The notes under the pieces were generated by a model that did no database searches, was not told where the DNA came from, and worked only from the letters and a program-made list of their open reading frames with translations. From contig CAITUV010000005.1 of the NCBI GenBank assembly GCA_903895725.1, positions 1-64,000 of the forward strand: 64,000 nucleotides of DNA, written 5' to 3'. A program made the position numbers and the translations under genes. Positions 33,544-42,890 of this stretch are shown here, in pieces. The stretch is from an uncultured Myxococcales bacterium. Its GTDB lineage: Bacteria; Myxococcota_A; UBA9042; CAIXZC01. The number at the start of each line of letters is the position of its first letter. Position 1 is the first letter of the stretch.

Positions 33544-35115
33544 CTACCACCTCAGGTCCAGGAGGAACCGTGCCTTGAGCACGGGGGATGAGTCGAGCCC
33601 GTCGGCCCGGGCCAGTGCCTCGCCCGGAACGAACATCCCGCCCTGAGCGGCCAGGCTGAGCTCCACGGCGTTGGTGTCGACCGGGATGACCCAGATGCCG
33701 CCGTCCACCTCGTAGCCGAGCTGGTCCGAGCCGGGGTCCACTCCGTACGGGTTGAGCGGGTAGCCGCCGTTGACCGCATTGGTGTTGTACGGGTCCGCCA
33801 GCCCCCCGGGGGCCATGGCCCACAGCGCACCGACGGCCAGGACGAGCGGCCGCCAGGGCCGGTACTCCACCTCCGGTGCCAGGAAGAACGAGTGAGCCAC
33901 GGAGCCGTTGGTGGGCAGGGAACGGGCGCCGGATGGGGGCACTGCGCGGTTGTCGAGGAGGCGCTGTACCGAGTGGGCGCTGTAAGCGGACAGCACGTCA
34001 TCGAACAGGATCATGCCGACCCGGTAGCCGGGATCGAATCGGAAGCCGGTGGCCTTTCCATCTCCGGCATTGGTGTCGCCCGAGGCCCAGCCGGTCCTCA
34101 CGTCCGCTGCAATCCCCAGCGAATCCAACTCGACCCGGATCAGGCCGGTCACTCCCCCCTGGAGCACGTCGAGTCGGTCGGGGCTGTTGTCGTTGCGTCC
34201 CCGAGTCGTGGTGCCCATGACGAGCGCCCCTTCGGCAGCCAGCTCCAGTGCCCCCTGCTCGAAGCCGAGGCGGTAGCGCAGGAAGAGGTCCGTGGCGAAC
34301 ACGTCCAGCTTCTCCCCGGGGAGGTCGATGGTCAGCGGCGTCCCCCACGGCTCTCCGGATTCCACCCAGGACCGGCGGTCTTCCTGCGTCCTCCAGGCCC
34401 CGTAGACTCCCGCAAACAGGTCGTTGTCCTTGTAGTAGGCCGCTGCGACTGCCTGGAAGGCCCGGTCCCCCTCCATCCAGTCTGCATTGTCGTCGCGAAA
34501 GACCGCATCGGCAGCCAGCGCCAGGATGAAGCGGCGGGCCAGCGGGTCATCCGAGAACCAGGCCCCGGGAGCGGTGGCAAACAGCGCCCGCTCCACCAGG
34601 TCTCCGCCACGGGAATCGGAGAAGGGGCCATCCTGCTCGCCGGAGTTGGCCAGCATTCCGAGACCCCAATGGCTTGCATCCTGCCCGACCTGGAACAGGC
34701 CGATGGGGGATTCCCACTGCACGTGGAGCTTGCGGAGCAGGAGGGAATCGAGCCCGCGGTTCTCGGCCGCGGACTCGAGCAGCAGGCCGTCCGCATCCTG
34801 ACTGGTATCTCCGAAGATGTGCCCGTCGAACAGGTCCACCTGCGAGACCAGGCGGACCTTCTTCCCGAACCCGACCTCCGGTCCCAACCTCAGTCGGTGA
34901 GTCAGGTACTCCTCGACCGTGCTCTCCTGCCCGGTTTCGTCGAGCAGGAAGGCCGACTGCTCCACGAACCGAATCCGGTAGTCGCCGTGCAGCGACCCGG
35001 ATAACCCGCCGCCGCGGTCTCCCCAGAAGAGGCCATCACGCTCCTGCGCCGAGCCCGCTGTGGCCCACAGCAGGCACAGAGCTGCAACGAATCGTCCGGT
35101 CCGATACTTCTCCAT
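33544..35115 (-). CDS. Outer-membrane beta-barrel protein, unassigned
   Basis: 523 aa. Signal peptide (VAALCLLWATAGSAQ, cleaved after GSA). The mature chain is a succession of amphipathic strands with Gly/Asp turns (for example LSGSLHGDYRIRFVEQ, VRLVSQVDLFDGHIFG, LHVQWESPIGLFQVGQD) and ends LLDLRW, with the terminal aromatic residue used by the BAM complex. It has no TonB box or plug, so a porin- or transporter-type barrel is likely. It is first in a transcript with the lipase lipoprotein (2-bp gap) and trmH. Confidence 0.8.
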   Translation of the reverse strand: MEKYRTGRFVAALCLLWATAGSAQERDGLFWGDRGGGLSGSLHGDYRIRFVEQSAFLLDETGQESTVEEYLTHRLRLGPEVGFGKKVRLVSQVDLFDGHIFGDTSQDADGLLLESAAENRGLDSLLLRKLHVQWESPIGLFQVGQDASHWGLGMLANSGEQDGPFSDSRGGDLVERALFATAPGAWFSDDPLARRFILALAADAVFRDDNADWMEGDRAFQAVAAAYYKDNDLFAGVYGAWRTQEDRRSWVESGEPWGTPLTIDLPGEKLDVFATDLFLRYRLGFEQGALELAAEGALVMGTTTRGRNDNSPDRLDVLQGGVTGLIRVELDSLGIAADVRTGWASGDTNAGDGKATGFRFDPGYRVGMILFDDVLSAYSAHSVQRLLDNRAVPPSGARSLPTNGSVAHSFFLAPEVEYRPWRPLVLAVGALWAMAPGGLADPYNTNAVNGGYPLNPYGVDPGSDQLGYEVDGGIWVIPVDTNAVELSLAAQGGMFVPGEALARADGLDSSPVLKARFLLDLRW

Positions 35116-35144
35116 GGTCCCCCCGCCCGTACCGTCGGACCGGC

Positions 35145-35174
35145 ATCATAGCATCGCCCGGGCGAGCGCGCCAA
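35145..35174 (-). promoter_or_regulatory. Putative promoter of the barrel-lipase-trmH operon
   Basis: Minus strand: TTGGCG (35174-35169), 18-bp spacer, TATGAT (35150-35145), about 30 bp before the ATG at 35115. Confidence 0.55.
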
Positions 35175-35220
35175 TCAGGATGTGCCAGGGATGTGGATAT
35201 GCCGTTGTTCGGCGCTGCGC

Positions 35221-35284
35221 GGTGCAGATGTGGCGTGGGTGCTTGGTGCAGATGCGCCGAGGGTGCTTGGTGCAGATGTGCCGT
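35221..35284. repeat. 24-bp tandem repeat, 2.6 copies
   Basis: Units begin at 35221, 35245 and 35269 with GGTGCAGATG and end where the next gene stops (35285). It is non-coding. Confidence 0.85.
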
Positions 35285-35710
35285 CTACAGGAACATGAAG
35301 TTGCCGATGAGGCACCAGATGCCCAGGCCGATGCCGGCGTACCCCAGCGGGATCTGGACCGAGACGAGCTTCTGGTAGCCTTCCTGGGCCTTGGCTTTGA
35401 CTTCGTCCGATGCCTTGGCCAGTGCGAACTGCTGGATGAGCCCGTACCCGAGGATGAAGCCGAGGCCGGCCTCGATGACCCCGGTGGCCAGATAGGTCAC
35501 CCACCAGATGGGAACGGTCGTGAGCCAGCCCAGGTTCAGGATGGCGCTGATGATGGTCCATACGCCCCAGATGCAGCCCACGAAGCCGATCCAGCCCTGG
35601 TACTGGGCGAGCTTCTTAACCACTTCGTCCATGCCCGGCTTCTTCGCGATTACGCTGGCCGCTCCCAGAATCCCCAGAACGATCAAGGCCGCTCCCGTGA
35701 TGATGCCCAT
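35285..35710 (-). CDS. Small inner-membrane protein, unknown
   Basis: 141 aa with four predicted membrane segments: MGIITGAALIVLGILGAAS, then WIGFVGCIWGVWTIISAIL, VTYLATGVIEAGLGFILGYGL and GYAGIGLGIWCLIGNFMFL. Short charged loops (KKPGMDEVVKKL and ASDEVKAKAQEGY) lie between them. GGAGGGAGCG precedes the ATG at 35710. I recognise no family; the high Gly content in the helices suggests tight packing or oligomerisation. It stands alone between two divergent regions. Confidence 0.7.
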   Translation of the reverse strand: MGIITGAALIVLGILGAASVIAKKPGMDEVVKKLAQYQGWIGFVGCIWGVWTIISAILNLGWLTTVPIWWVTYLATGVIEAGLGFILGYGLIQQFALAKASDEVKAKAQEGYQKLVSVQIPLGYAGIGLGIWCLIGNFMFL

Positions 35711-35740
35711 TCGCTCCCTCCTTGTGAATGCGCAGATTGC

Positions 35741-35759
35741 AGGGGCATACGAAGCCCCT
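35741..35759 (-). promoter_or_regulatory. Leader hairpin of the small membrane protein
   Basis: AGGGGC-ATACGAA-GCCCCT is a perfect 6-bp inverted repeat about 30 bp before the start codon; it could be an operator or an RNA hairpin. The rest of the gap (35760-35931) holds only a weak promoter (TTGACT...TACGAG, minus strand). Confidence 0.35.
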
Positions 35760-35931
35760 CTCCGCCTCCCCCCGCACCGCGCCGATATCCGAGCTATCCG
35801 AACTGACAGAATCCCACCTTCCCAACTCGTAGCATCGACTTCGGGAGCGAGTCAACAGGAAAGGCGGACCTCGGGGTTGGGGGCCGGAGGCTCGGGGCGC
35901 AAAGAGAAGGGACCCGAGGACTGGCGCCAGG

Positions 35932-35992
35932 CGCTCCCGGCGTCATAAGTCGGGGGATGTTGCATCATCGCGGGAGTTGTGACGCTCCCGGC
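35932..35992. repeat. Dispersed copy of the 51-bp repeat
   Basis: About 1.2 units, identical to the array at 1-188 except for one base (TCGTGGG to TCGCGGG). It overlaps the 3' end of sbcC and supplies its last codons and stop. Confidence 0.9.
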
Positions 35993-38900
35993 TTGCCCAT
36001 GCCCGGTCCCGCCTGGACACGGGAGCGGCCGCCTCCGAGCGCGGTGACGCGGACTTGCCAGGCGATGCGCTCCCGCAATTCGGGGACATGCGAGATGATG
36101 CCGATGAGACGGCCTTCGGACTGAAGGAGGTCCAAAGTGGACAGGGCGCTGTCGAGGCGGTCACCGTCCAGGGTCCCGAACCCCTCGTCGATGAAGAGCG
36201 AGCGGATGGGTGTCCCCCGGCTCGACAGGCGGGAAAGGCCCAGCGCCAGAGCCAGCGAGACCAGGAAGCTCTCGCCGCCGGAGAGGGTCGACGCCGGCCG
36301 GATGTCGGAGGCCTGATCGAGGTCGAGCACGGCCAGCTCGAGGTCCGCGGATTCGAGTCTCACCAGGCGGTAGCGCGGGGCCAGTCTGACGAGCGCTTCG
36401 TTGGCCAGGGCTACGAGGTTCTCCAGGGTGAGTCCCTGCGCAAAGTCCCGGAATGTGGCACCGTCGTTGTGGCCGATGATCTCCCGCATTGCCAGCCAGC
36501 GGGAGCCGGTGCGACGGATCTCGTCACCCAGTTGATTCAGACTCGCGGCCCGCTCTTCGAGCAGCCGCTGCTGGGTCCGCACGGTTGCAGCCTGCCGCTC
36601 GTCGTCCCGGAGTCGGCCGAGCGTTGCCCTGGCTGATGCAAGGCCGGAGGCGCTATCCTCGGAGGTTCCGCTCGGTCGGTCGGGGAGGTTTCGGTGGGCC
36701 TCGAGCTCCTCGACGTGGAGGCGCACGGCCTCTTCGGCTCGCTGCACGGCCGCATCCAACTCGGCTAGCTTCGAGGCGAGGGCGTCGACCGGTGCGCGGC
36801 CCTGGGACAGGAGCATGCGGGCCTGGTCGCGTGAGAGAGTGACGGCCTGCGGTGCGGCGTCGGGCATCTGCCCGGATGGCGACGAGGGGAGCGTGAGGGC
36901 GAGCCTGCACAGGGCACCCTCGAGCCGGTCTGCTGCGGCCGTGTGCTCGAGGGCAGCCAGGTCGAGCTCCGTTGCGGTGGCCACGGCAAGCTCTCGTGCG
37001 GCCCGCTCCTCGGCCCGGGACGAAGAGTACCTGGCGGTCAAAGTCTCTGACACGGCGGTCAGCTTCTCGAGCCGCTCGGCCCAGTCCCGCTCCGCTTGGG
37101 TCGTGGCCTGGCCGCCCAGCAGTGCGGCCCGCATGGTCCGGAGCCGCTCGACGGCCTGCCGGGCCATGTTCCTGCTTTCGAGCCCTTCCTGCTCGAGCCG
37201 GGTACGCTCGGCCACCGCCACTCGGGCCGATGCCAGCTCCGGCGCCAGCTCGGCCAGGGCCTTGTCGCCGCCGTCCGCCGCTGTCTTCCGGGTCCGGAAG
37301 TCGGACACCGATGCCTCCAACTGCCCGATGCACCGTTCCGGGGACTGGCCGAAGTCCGCCTTCCAGGTCGGGGCCACGGGACACACGAGGGAGTCCGCCT
37401 GCGAAAGCAGCTCGTCGGCCTGACCGCGCAGCACGGCCGTGCGCTGCGCCCAGGATTCCTCCTCGCGGGAAAGGGACGCTACCTCTTGCTCCGCTTTTTC
37501 CCGGGAGGCGGTTGCACCGGCCAGCGAGAGTCTGGCCCCGGACGCCTTCTCGGCCATGGCACTGTGCTGCTTCCGCAACGTGGCGATGATCTCGAGCCGA
37601 CCGCTGGCCTCGGCATTTCGTGCTTTCCAGTCCAGGCCCAGGGTGCGAAGCGAAACCGGCTCCGGTGCCGGAAGGTCGCCAAGCACGGGCCTTGCGTCGT
37701 CCAGGTGGCTGTTGGCCCGGGCCGTGTGTGCGGTGAGATCCCGGCCGGCCTCGTCGGCCCTCGTTCTGGCCCCGCTTTGCCGTTCGCTTGCGGCTGCACG
37801 GGTCGTGCGCAGGTCCGCCAGCTCGTTCTCGGCCTTCTTGCGCTCCCTATCGAGTCGTCGGACGGCATCTTCCTGCTGCTTCCAGAGGGATTCCGTGGGG
37901 CCGCTCCCGTCCGCCCAGGGGTGGGACAGGGCACCGCACAGAGGACAGGGGACTCCATCGGCAAGCTCGGTCCTCCGGTCGGCCAGGTCGAGCGCACTGC
38001 GGATCCGCTCCAGGGCAGCGCGTGCCTCGGCAAGCCGCTCCTCGAGCCCGAACTGAGCGGTCTGTGCTGCGGCCAGCAGGCCGTCGACACGGGCGATCTC
38101 GGCCAGTGCTTCCCGCTCCGTCTCCGAGGCCTGGGAGACCTTGTCCGAAGCGGCCCGTGCCTGCTCCAGTGCCAGGGCTGCCCCCTCGAGTGCGGGAACG
38201 ACCCTCTCGGCCCGCCGCCGGGTCTCGACGAGCGCCTCTTCCGGGGTCTCGGACACGGCCCTGGACAGCTGCTCCTCAGCCTCTGTCAGGGTCTGCTGCG
38301 CATGCTCCATCTCGACGCGGGTCGCAGCTTCCCGTTCCCGATGCCTCTCCAGCGCGGCCAGCGCAGCCTTCCTGCGCCCGAGCGCTTCGCTGCGGGCATT
38401 GTCGTGGAGCTCGATCTCCCGGTGCTGGGCCTGAGCGGTCCTGAGGAGCTGAGCGATGCGTCCCCAGTCCGCCTCCAGTGCCGATGTCGAGCCATGCTGC
38501 TCGATGTACATGCGGGCTTTCAGGACGGCCTGCTCGAGCTGCGCCTTCTTCTCCTCGAACGTGGTGAGGAGTGTCCTGGCATTCCGGAGCAGATCTGCTG
38601 CTCGTGTGTGGGCCGCGGTTGCCTCCTGTTCGCTCAGGGTGGCTCCATGGATCTCCCGGTCGAGTATGCGGGCCCTATCGAGCTCCGGGCGGAGGCCCTG
38701 CTGGCGTGCCCGCTCGTTCTCGAGTGCGGTCCTGGCCCCTTCGTCGTCCTTGCGGGCCGCTTCGTTTTGCAGCTCGGATTGTGCAAGGCGCTGCGATGAC
38801 CCCAGCCGCTTCTTCTGAGCGGATTCGAGGGTCTGCTCCGCCTTGTCGAATCCTTCGATCTCGGCTCGGATGGACCAGGCGGCCTCGGCCCGGCGCAGTG

Positions 38901-39822
38901 CCGTCCGAGAATCGTCGGCGGCCTCTGCCGCGGCCCTGGCTTCTGCAAGCAGAGTCCTTCCCGCTGCCAGCCGTTCGTGGAGCTCCCGTTCCCTGGCGTG
39001 CCAGCGGACTCCCGCCTCCAGCTCTTCCCGCCGCTCCTCTGCCCCGGCAATCTCCCTGCGGATCCGGGCGACGTCGGCCTCTGCCGCGGCGATGGCCTCT
39101 GCCGTCGGCAGCTCGAGCCGTTTGAGCTCCTTTGCGATCTGCTCGAGCTCCTCCTCGATCTCTTTGCCCTTCCGATGTGCCGCGATGGACAGCCGGGTGT
39201 AGATGTCCAGGCCGGTGACGGCTTCGAGCAGGATTCCCCGTTCTCGAGCCTCGGCCTTGAGGAAAGCCTGGAAATCGCCCTGCGCCAGCATCACCGAGCG
39301 GCGGAACTGGTCGAAGTCGAGACCTGTCAACTCCCGGACTGCTGCGTCCACCTGGCGGGTCCCCTCCGCAATGGTCTTGTCCATGTCGAGGTCGACCAGC
39401 TCCCGGGTGACGTCCTGGATCTTCCCACCTTTCTTGCGGCGGGCGCGATGGATCCGCCAGATGCCCCGAAGGCGCCGTTCTCCGGCGACACGGTTCGCGC
39501 CGGGAGATTCGCCCGTCCCGCCGTGCTCGAGCGAGAAGTCCACCTCCACGTGCCCTTCCGCCGCCCCCTGCGAGAGGCAGTTGCGGGGGTCGGCATCGCC
39601 CAGCCCGTCCGGTCCTACCTTGGCGGAGCTCTTGCCGAACGACCGGGGAATCTGTCCGTAGAGGGCCAGGCAGACTGCGTCGAGCAGCGTGCTCTTGCCG
39701 GCCCCGGTATCCCCCGTAATGGCGACCAGCCCCCCGGCGGCCAGTGCACCTGAGGCGAAGTCGACCTCGAAGGGCTCGTAGAGGCTCCGGATGCCCCGGC
39801 CGGAGATTCGAAGGATCCTCAT
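35965..39822 (-). CDS. sbcC: Exonuclease subunit SbcC (Rad50-like)
   Basis: 1285 aa. SbcC with SbcD processes hairpins and DNA ends. Walker A GDTGAGKST is at residues 37-45. Two long coiled-coil arms flank the zinc hook CPLCG near residue 627. The ABC signature TLSGGESFLVSLALALG lies near 1180 and Walker B SLFIDEGFGTLD near 1210. ATG at 39822 has GGGAGGGCGAG upstream and overlaps the sbcD stop (ATGA). The final residues ASQLPR and the stop codon come from a dispersed repeat copy, so the native C-terminus was probably replaced or extended. Confidence 0.95.
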   Translation of the reverse strand: MRILRISGRGIRSLYEPFEVDFASGALAAGGLVAITGDTGAGKSTLLDAVCLALYGQIPRSFGKSSAKVGPDGLGDADPRNCLSQGAAEGHVEVDFSLEHGGTGESPGANRVAGERRLRGIWRIHRARRKKGGKIQDVTRELVDLDMDKTIAEGTRQVDAAVRELTGLDFDQFRRSVMLAQGDFQAFLKAEARERGILLEAVTGLDIYTRLSIAAHRKGKEIEEELEQIAKELKRLELPTAEAIAAAEADVARIRREIAGAEERREELEAGVRWHARERELHERLAAGRTLLAEARAAAEAADDSRTALRRAEAAWSIRAEIEGFDKAEQTLESAQKKRLGSSQRLAQSELQNEAARKDDEGARTALENERARQQGLRPELDRARILDREIHGATLSEQEATAAHTRAADLLRNARTLLTTFEEKKAQLEQAVLKARMYIEQHGSTSALEADWGRIAQLLRTAQAQHREIELHDNARSEALGRRKAALAALERHREREAATRVEMEHAQQTLTEAEEQLSRAVSETPEEALVETRRRAERVVPALEGAALALEQARAASDKVSQASETEREALAEIARVDGLLAAAQTAQFGLEERLAEARAALERIRSALDLADRRTELADGVPCPLCGALSHPWADGSGPTESLWKQQEDAVRRLDRERKKAENELADLRTTRAAASERQSGARTRADEAGRDLTAHTARANSHLDDARPVLGDLPAPEPVSLRTLGLDWKARNAEASGRLEIIATLRKQHSAMAEKASGARLSLAGATASREKAEQEVASLSREEESWAQRTAVLRGQADELLSQADSLVCPVAPTWKADFGQSPERCIGQLEASVSDFRTRKTAADGGDKALAELAPELASARVAVAERTRLEQEGLESRNMARQAVERLRTMRAALLGGQATTQAERDWAERLEKLTAVSETLTARYSSSRAEERAARELAVATATELDLAALEHTAAADRLEGALCRLALTLPSSPSGQMPDAAPQAVTLSRDQARMLLSQGRAPVDALASKLAELDAAVQRAEEAVRLHVEELEAHRNLPDRPSGTSEDSASGLASARATLGRLRDDERQAATVRTQQRLLEERAASLNQLGDEIRRTGSRWLAMREIIGHNDGATFRDFAQGLTLENLVALANEALVRLAPRYRLVRLESADLELAVLDLDQASDIRPASTLSGGESFLVSLALALGLSRLSSRGTPIRSLFIDEGFGTLDGDRLDSALSTLDLLQSEGRLIGIISHVPELRERIAWQVRVTALGGGRSRVQAGPGMGKPGASQLPR

Positions 39823-41183
39823 GGCTCGCCCTCCCTGCCCCACACCTCCTCGAGCAGCTCGTGGAAGGCATCGACGAGATCGGATGGGACCTCGCTGCCG
39901 GGGTACAGCCGGGCGTACCGGCGTCGGAACACTTCGTCCGGAGGCAGGTCGTCCAGCAGTCCCGGCTCGACGGTTTCGCCCGTAGTCCCGGCCATCGACT
40001 CACGGCGGACCACGGCCAGCACCCAACCGCTCCCGTCCAGCAACGCGGCCAGCTCCTCCCGCAGGCCCGGGACAGGGCCGTCCAGACGAACCGTCACCTT
40101 GACCAGCCCGCGGCAGCCTCTGCCGGCCGCTTCAGCCTCTCTGGGGGGCTCCTGGGCACCCGTTGTCGCCTGGCCGTCTTCGGAGAGGCCGTGTGCAGAC
40201 CCGGGGGGCCCGCCTGCCAGCTCGGTCAGCTTCGCCCGGCACTCGTCGAGCGTGCCCGTCATCTTCGCCAGCTCGGTCAGCTTCGCCCGGCACTCGTCGA
40301 GCGTGCCCGTTACTTCCGCAAGCTCGAGCACCTTCGGGGCGGGAAGCCGTCTCACCTGCACCGGCTGATCCCGGCCAGCGACCTCCACGACCGTGACTCC
40401 GCCCGGGTACCTTGCCTCATCGAAGGTCAGCGGAATGGGGGAACCGCTGTAGAGCACGGGCACAGGTCCCTTGACCCGCTGCGGCCGATGCAGGTGCCCG
40501 AGCAGAATGCAGGCGGCCCGGTTGCCCAGTGCTTCGGCGGGCACTCCCATGATCCGCCCGGCCTCGACCTGGACCGGCCGTTCGCTCTCCGGGGTCGCCA
40601 GACCGCCTGCGACGAACAGGTGCCCGAGCACGATCAGCGCCTCTCCCTCGCAGCGCAAGCCATCCGCAGCATCCTGGATCTCCCGGAACCTCGCCGTCAC
40701 AGAGTCCACGATCCGTCCCGCGCGCTCCGCTTCGGTCTCACCGGAAAGTGCGGTGGCCAGATCGTACGGTCGCAGGTAGGGGACCGCAGCCACGACGGCC
40801 ACCCGGATCCCGTCCCGCATGACTGGCACCACGCATCGCTCCGCCTCGCCCGGGCAGGCACCGAGCACCGTGATTCCAGTCCCCTTCAGTAATGGCGATA
40901 CCACGTCCAGCCTCATGCCGGAATCGTGATTGCCGCCGATCACCACGATGTTCGGGACCCAGGCCGAGGCCCTCGCCAGAAAGGTGTACAGCATCCCGAC
41001 CGATTCCACCGGCGGATTGGCCGAGTCGAACACGTCTCCGCACACCGCCAGCAGGTCTGGCTTCTCCTCTTCCAGCACCGACAGGAGCCACTCCAGAAAT
41101 GCCTGGTGCTCCTCCTTGCGATCGAGCCGGTCCAGCCGCTGGCCCAGATGCCAGTCCGAGGTGTGCACGATCTTGAACCCCAT
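39819..41183 (-). CDS. sbcD: Exonuclease subunit SbcD (Mre11-like)
   Basis: 454 aa; ATG at 41183 with AGGAGG upstream. Phosphoesterase motifs: HTSDWHLGQRL, VCGDVFDSANPP, VIGGNHDSGMRL, ILLGHLHRPQ and YSGSPIPLTFDE. These are the two-metal nuclease motifs of Mre11/SbcD. The capping-domain linker contains a perfect tandem duplication of 17 residues (TGTLDECRAKLTEL twice), coded at 40216-40310. It leads the sbcDC operon. Confidence 0.96.
   Translation of the reverse strand: MGFKIVHTSDWHLGQRLDRLDRKEEHQAFLEWLLSVLEEEKPDLLAVCGDVFDSANPPVESVGMLYTFLARASAWVPNIVVIGGNHDSGMRLDVVSPLLKGTGITVLGACPGEAERCVVPVMRDGIRVAVVAAVPYLRPYDLATALSGETEAERAGRIVDSVTARFREIQDAADGLRCEGEALIVLGHLFVAGGLATPESERPVQVEAGRIMGVPAEALGNRAACILLGHLHRPQRVKGPVPVLYSGSPIPLTFDEARYPGGVTVVEVAGRDQPVQVRRLPAPKVLELAEVTGTLDECRAKLTELAKMTGTLDECRAKLTELAGGPPGSAHGLSEDGQATTGAQEPPREAEAAGRGCRGLVKVTVRLDGPVPGLREELAALLDGSGWVLAVVRRESMAGTTGETVEPGLLDDLPPDEVFRRRYARLYPGSEVPSDLVDAFHELLEEVWGREGEP
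40216..40310. repeat. 51-bp tandem duplication inside sbcD
   Basis: 40216-40259 and 40267-40310 are identical over 44 bp at a 51-bp offset, keeping the frame. The lack of third-position differences indicates a recent event. Confidence 0.95.
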
Positions 41184-41298
41184 GGCCGCCTCCTGCCCAA
41201 TCGATGTAGCACGAAGCACACCCACGGGGCCACCGATTTCGCCATGGCCTTCGCCTGTCGACAGGGACATCCGGTTGGCGGTGATTCCTCGTTGATGG

Positions 41299-42792
41299 CT
41301 ACTTCTTGTTGATCACGGAGACGACCGGGTCGCAGGGATCGCCCAGGCCATCCTTGTCCTGGTCGGTCTGCAGAGGGTTGAAGCTGAACGGACAGTTGTC
41401 GAGCACGTTGGGCTTCAAGTCCCCGTCGGCATCCGCAGCGCATCCGTCCCCGAGGCCGTCGCCGTCCGTGTCGAACTGGTTGGGGTTGAACACCGTGGGG
41501 CAGTTGTCCCACTCATTCTTGAACCCGTCGCCGTCGAGATCCGGGTCGCAATCGTCGCCCACCTTGTCGCCATCGAGGTCGTCGGAATCGCTGGGCACGA
41601 ACGGACACAGGTCATAGATGTTGTCGATGAAGTCGCCGTCGATGTCCGGGTCGCACGGATCGCCCACGCCATCGCCATCCATGTCCTCCTGGGCCGGGTT
41701 TGTCCAGGAGGGGCAGTTGTCGATCGAGCTGTCCACGAGGTCCTTGTCCGGGTCTTCCGCACACGCCGGAGCCGCCACGAACGGACAGGCATCCTGGAGA
41801 TCCGGAAGGCCGTCGTTGTCCCCGTCCGGGTCGCAACCGTCTCCCATGCCGTCGCCGTCGCTGTCCAACTGGTACTTGTTGGGATGGACCGGGCAGTTGT
41901 CATCCAACCCGGTCGCTCCGTCCCCGTCGATATCATCGTCGCAGACGGATCCGATGCCGTCCTTGTCGAAGTCGCACTGGTCCGCGTTGGCCACGGTCTC
42001 GCAGTTGTCGAACATCTCAGGGAGGCCATCGTTGTCGTCGTCCCCGTCGCACGCGTTGCCGGCCCAGTCGCCGTCCGTGTCCGACTGGATCGGGTTGGCG
42101 ATCCATGGACAGTTGTCCCACACGTCTGCCCAGCCGTCCTGGTCGTTGTCGTCGTCACACTCGTTGGGGATTCCGTCGCCGTCCGTGTCGATGTGCTTGG
42201 GGGCCGCATTCACGGGGCAGATATCCACGAGGTCGAGCAGCCCGTCTCCGTCGTCGTCCGCGTCGCAGAGGTTCCCCTGTCCGTCGCCGTCGGTATCGAC
42301 CGGGACGGACCCCGGCGGGTCGAACTTGAGGGGGCAGAGATCCTGTTTGTCCAGGATCCCGTCGCCGTCATCGTCGGTGTCGCAGGCATCACCCAGGCCG
42401 TCGTCGTCCTTGTCCCACTGGCCCGGATCGAATGTGAACTGGCAGATGTCGGCCAAGTCGGGAATGCCGTCGTTGTCGTCGTCCGGGTCGAGCACGTTGG
42501 GAACGCCGTCACCATCGGTATCGACCTGGTCGGGAGGCACGACGATCTCGGGTTCGCCGAGATCGGGTTCGCCGAGATCGGGTTCCCCGATGTCCACGAC
42601 CAGGTCTGTTGCAGTCCAGGCATCGGGCGTTCCGGCATCGTCGCCGGGGAAAGCAGCATCGTCGCCGGGGCTGTTGCCATCGGCCACCAGGATCTCTTCC
42701 TCTCCGCCGGTTCCCGGCGGCTCGTAGGTGAGCTGGCAGCCGTCGACCGCCTGGGTCCACATGAATGCAAGCAGGGTGGCTTTCCAGAACAT
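41299..42792 (-). CDS. Thrombospondin type-3 repeat surface protein
   Basis: 497 aa from the ATG at 42792 (GAGGGCG upstream). A short hydrophobic start (MFWKATLLAFMWTQAVDGC) could be a lipoprotein signal, though the -2 Asp is unusual. After an acidic Gly/Pro stalk, about a dozen calcium-binding TSP3 repeats fill the protein (DTDGDGVPNVLDPDDDNDG, each with a DNCP or DICP cysteine). Such Asp-rich arrays form Ca2+-stiffened surface rods. It has no adhesive head or C-terminal anchor. It lies downstream of lexA on the same strand, with its own weak promoter. Confidence 0.8.
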   Translation of the reverse strand: MFWKATLLAFMWTQAVDGCQLTYEPPGTGGEEEILVADGNSPGDDAAFPGDDAGTPDAWTATDLVVDIGEPDLGEPDLGEPEIVVPPDQVDTDGDGVPNVLDPDDDNDGIPDLADICQFTFDPGQWDKDDDGLGDACDTDDDGDGILDKQDLCPLKFDPPGSVPVDTDGDGQGNLCDADDDGDGLLDLVDICPVNAAPKHIDTDGDGIPNECDDDNDQDGWADVWDNCPWIANPIQSDTDGDWAGNACDGDDDNDGLPEMFDNCETVANADQCDFDKDGIGSVCDDDIDGDGATGLDDNCPVHPNKYQLDSDGDGMGDGCDPDGDNDGLPDLQDACPFVAAPACAEDPDKDLVDSSIDNCPSWTNPAQEDMDGDGVGDPCDPDIDGDFIDNIYDLCPFVPSDSDDLDGDKVGDDCDPDLDGDGFKNEWDNCPTVFNPNQFDTDGDGLGDGCAADADGDLKPNVLDNCPFSFNPLQTDQDKDGLGDPCDPVVSVINKK

Positions 42793-42822
42793 CGGGCACG
42801 CCCTCGATGAAGACCGCCGTTC

Positions 42823-42828
42823 ATCATA
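42823..42828 (-). promoter_or_regulatory. Possible -10 of the TSP3 gene
   Basis: TATGAT on the minus strand, about 31 bp before the ATG. The -35 region (TGGAAA at 17 bp) is poor. Confidence 0.35.
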
Positions 42829-42890
42829 TCCCAACCGGGGGGGCCTTTCCAGCGGGATCGGCCCGGAGCCCTACGGGCTGGCCCGACCCC

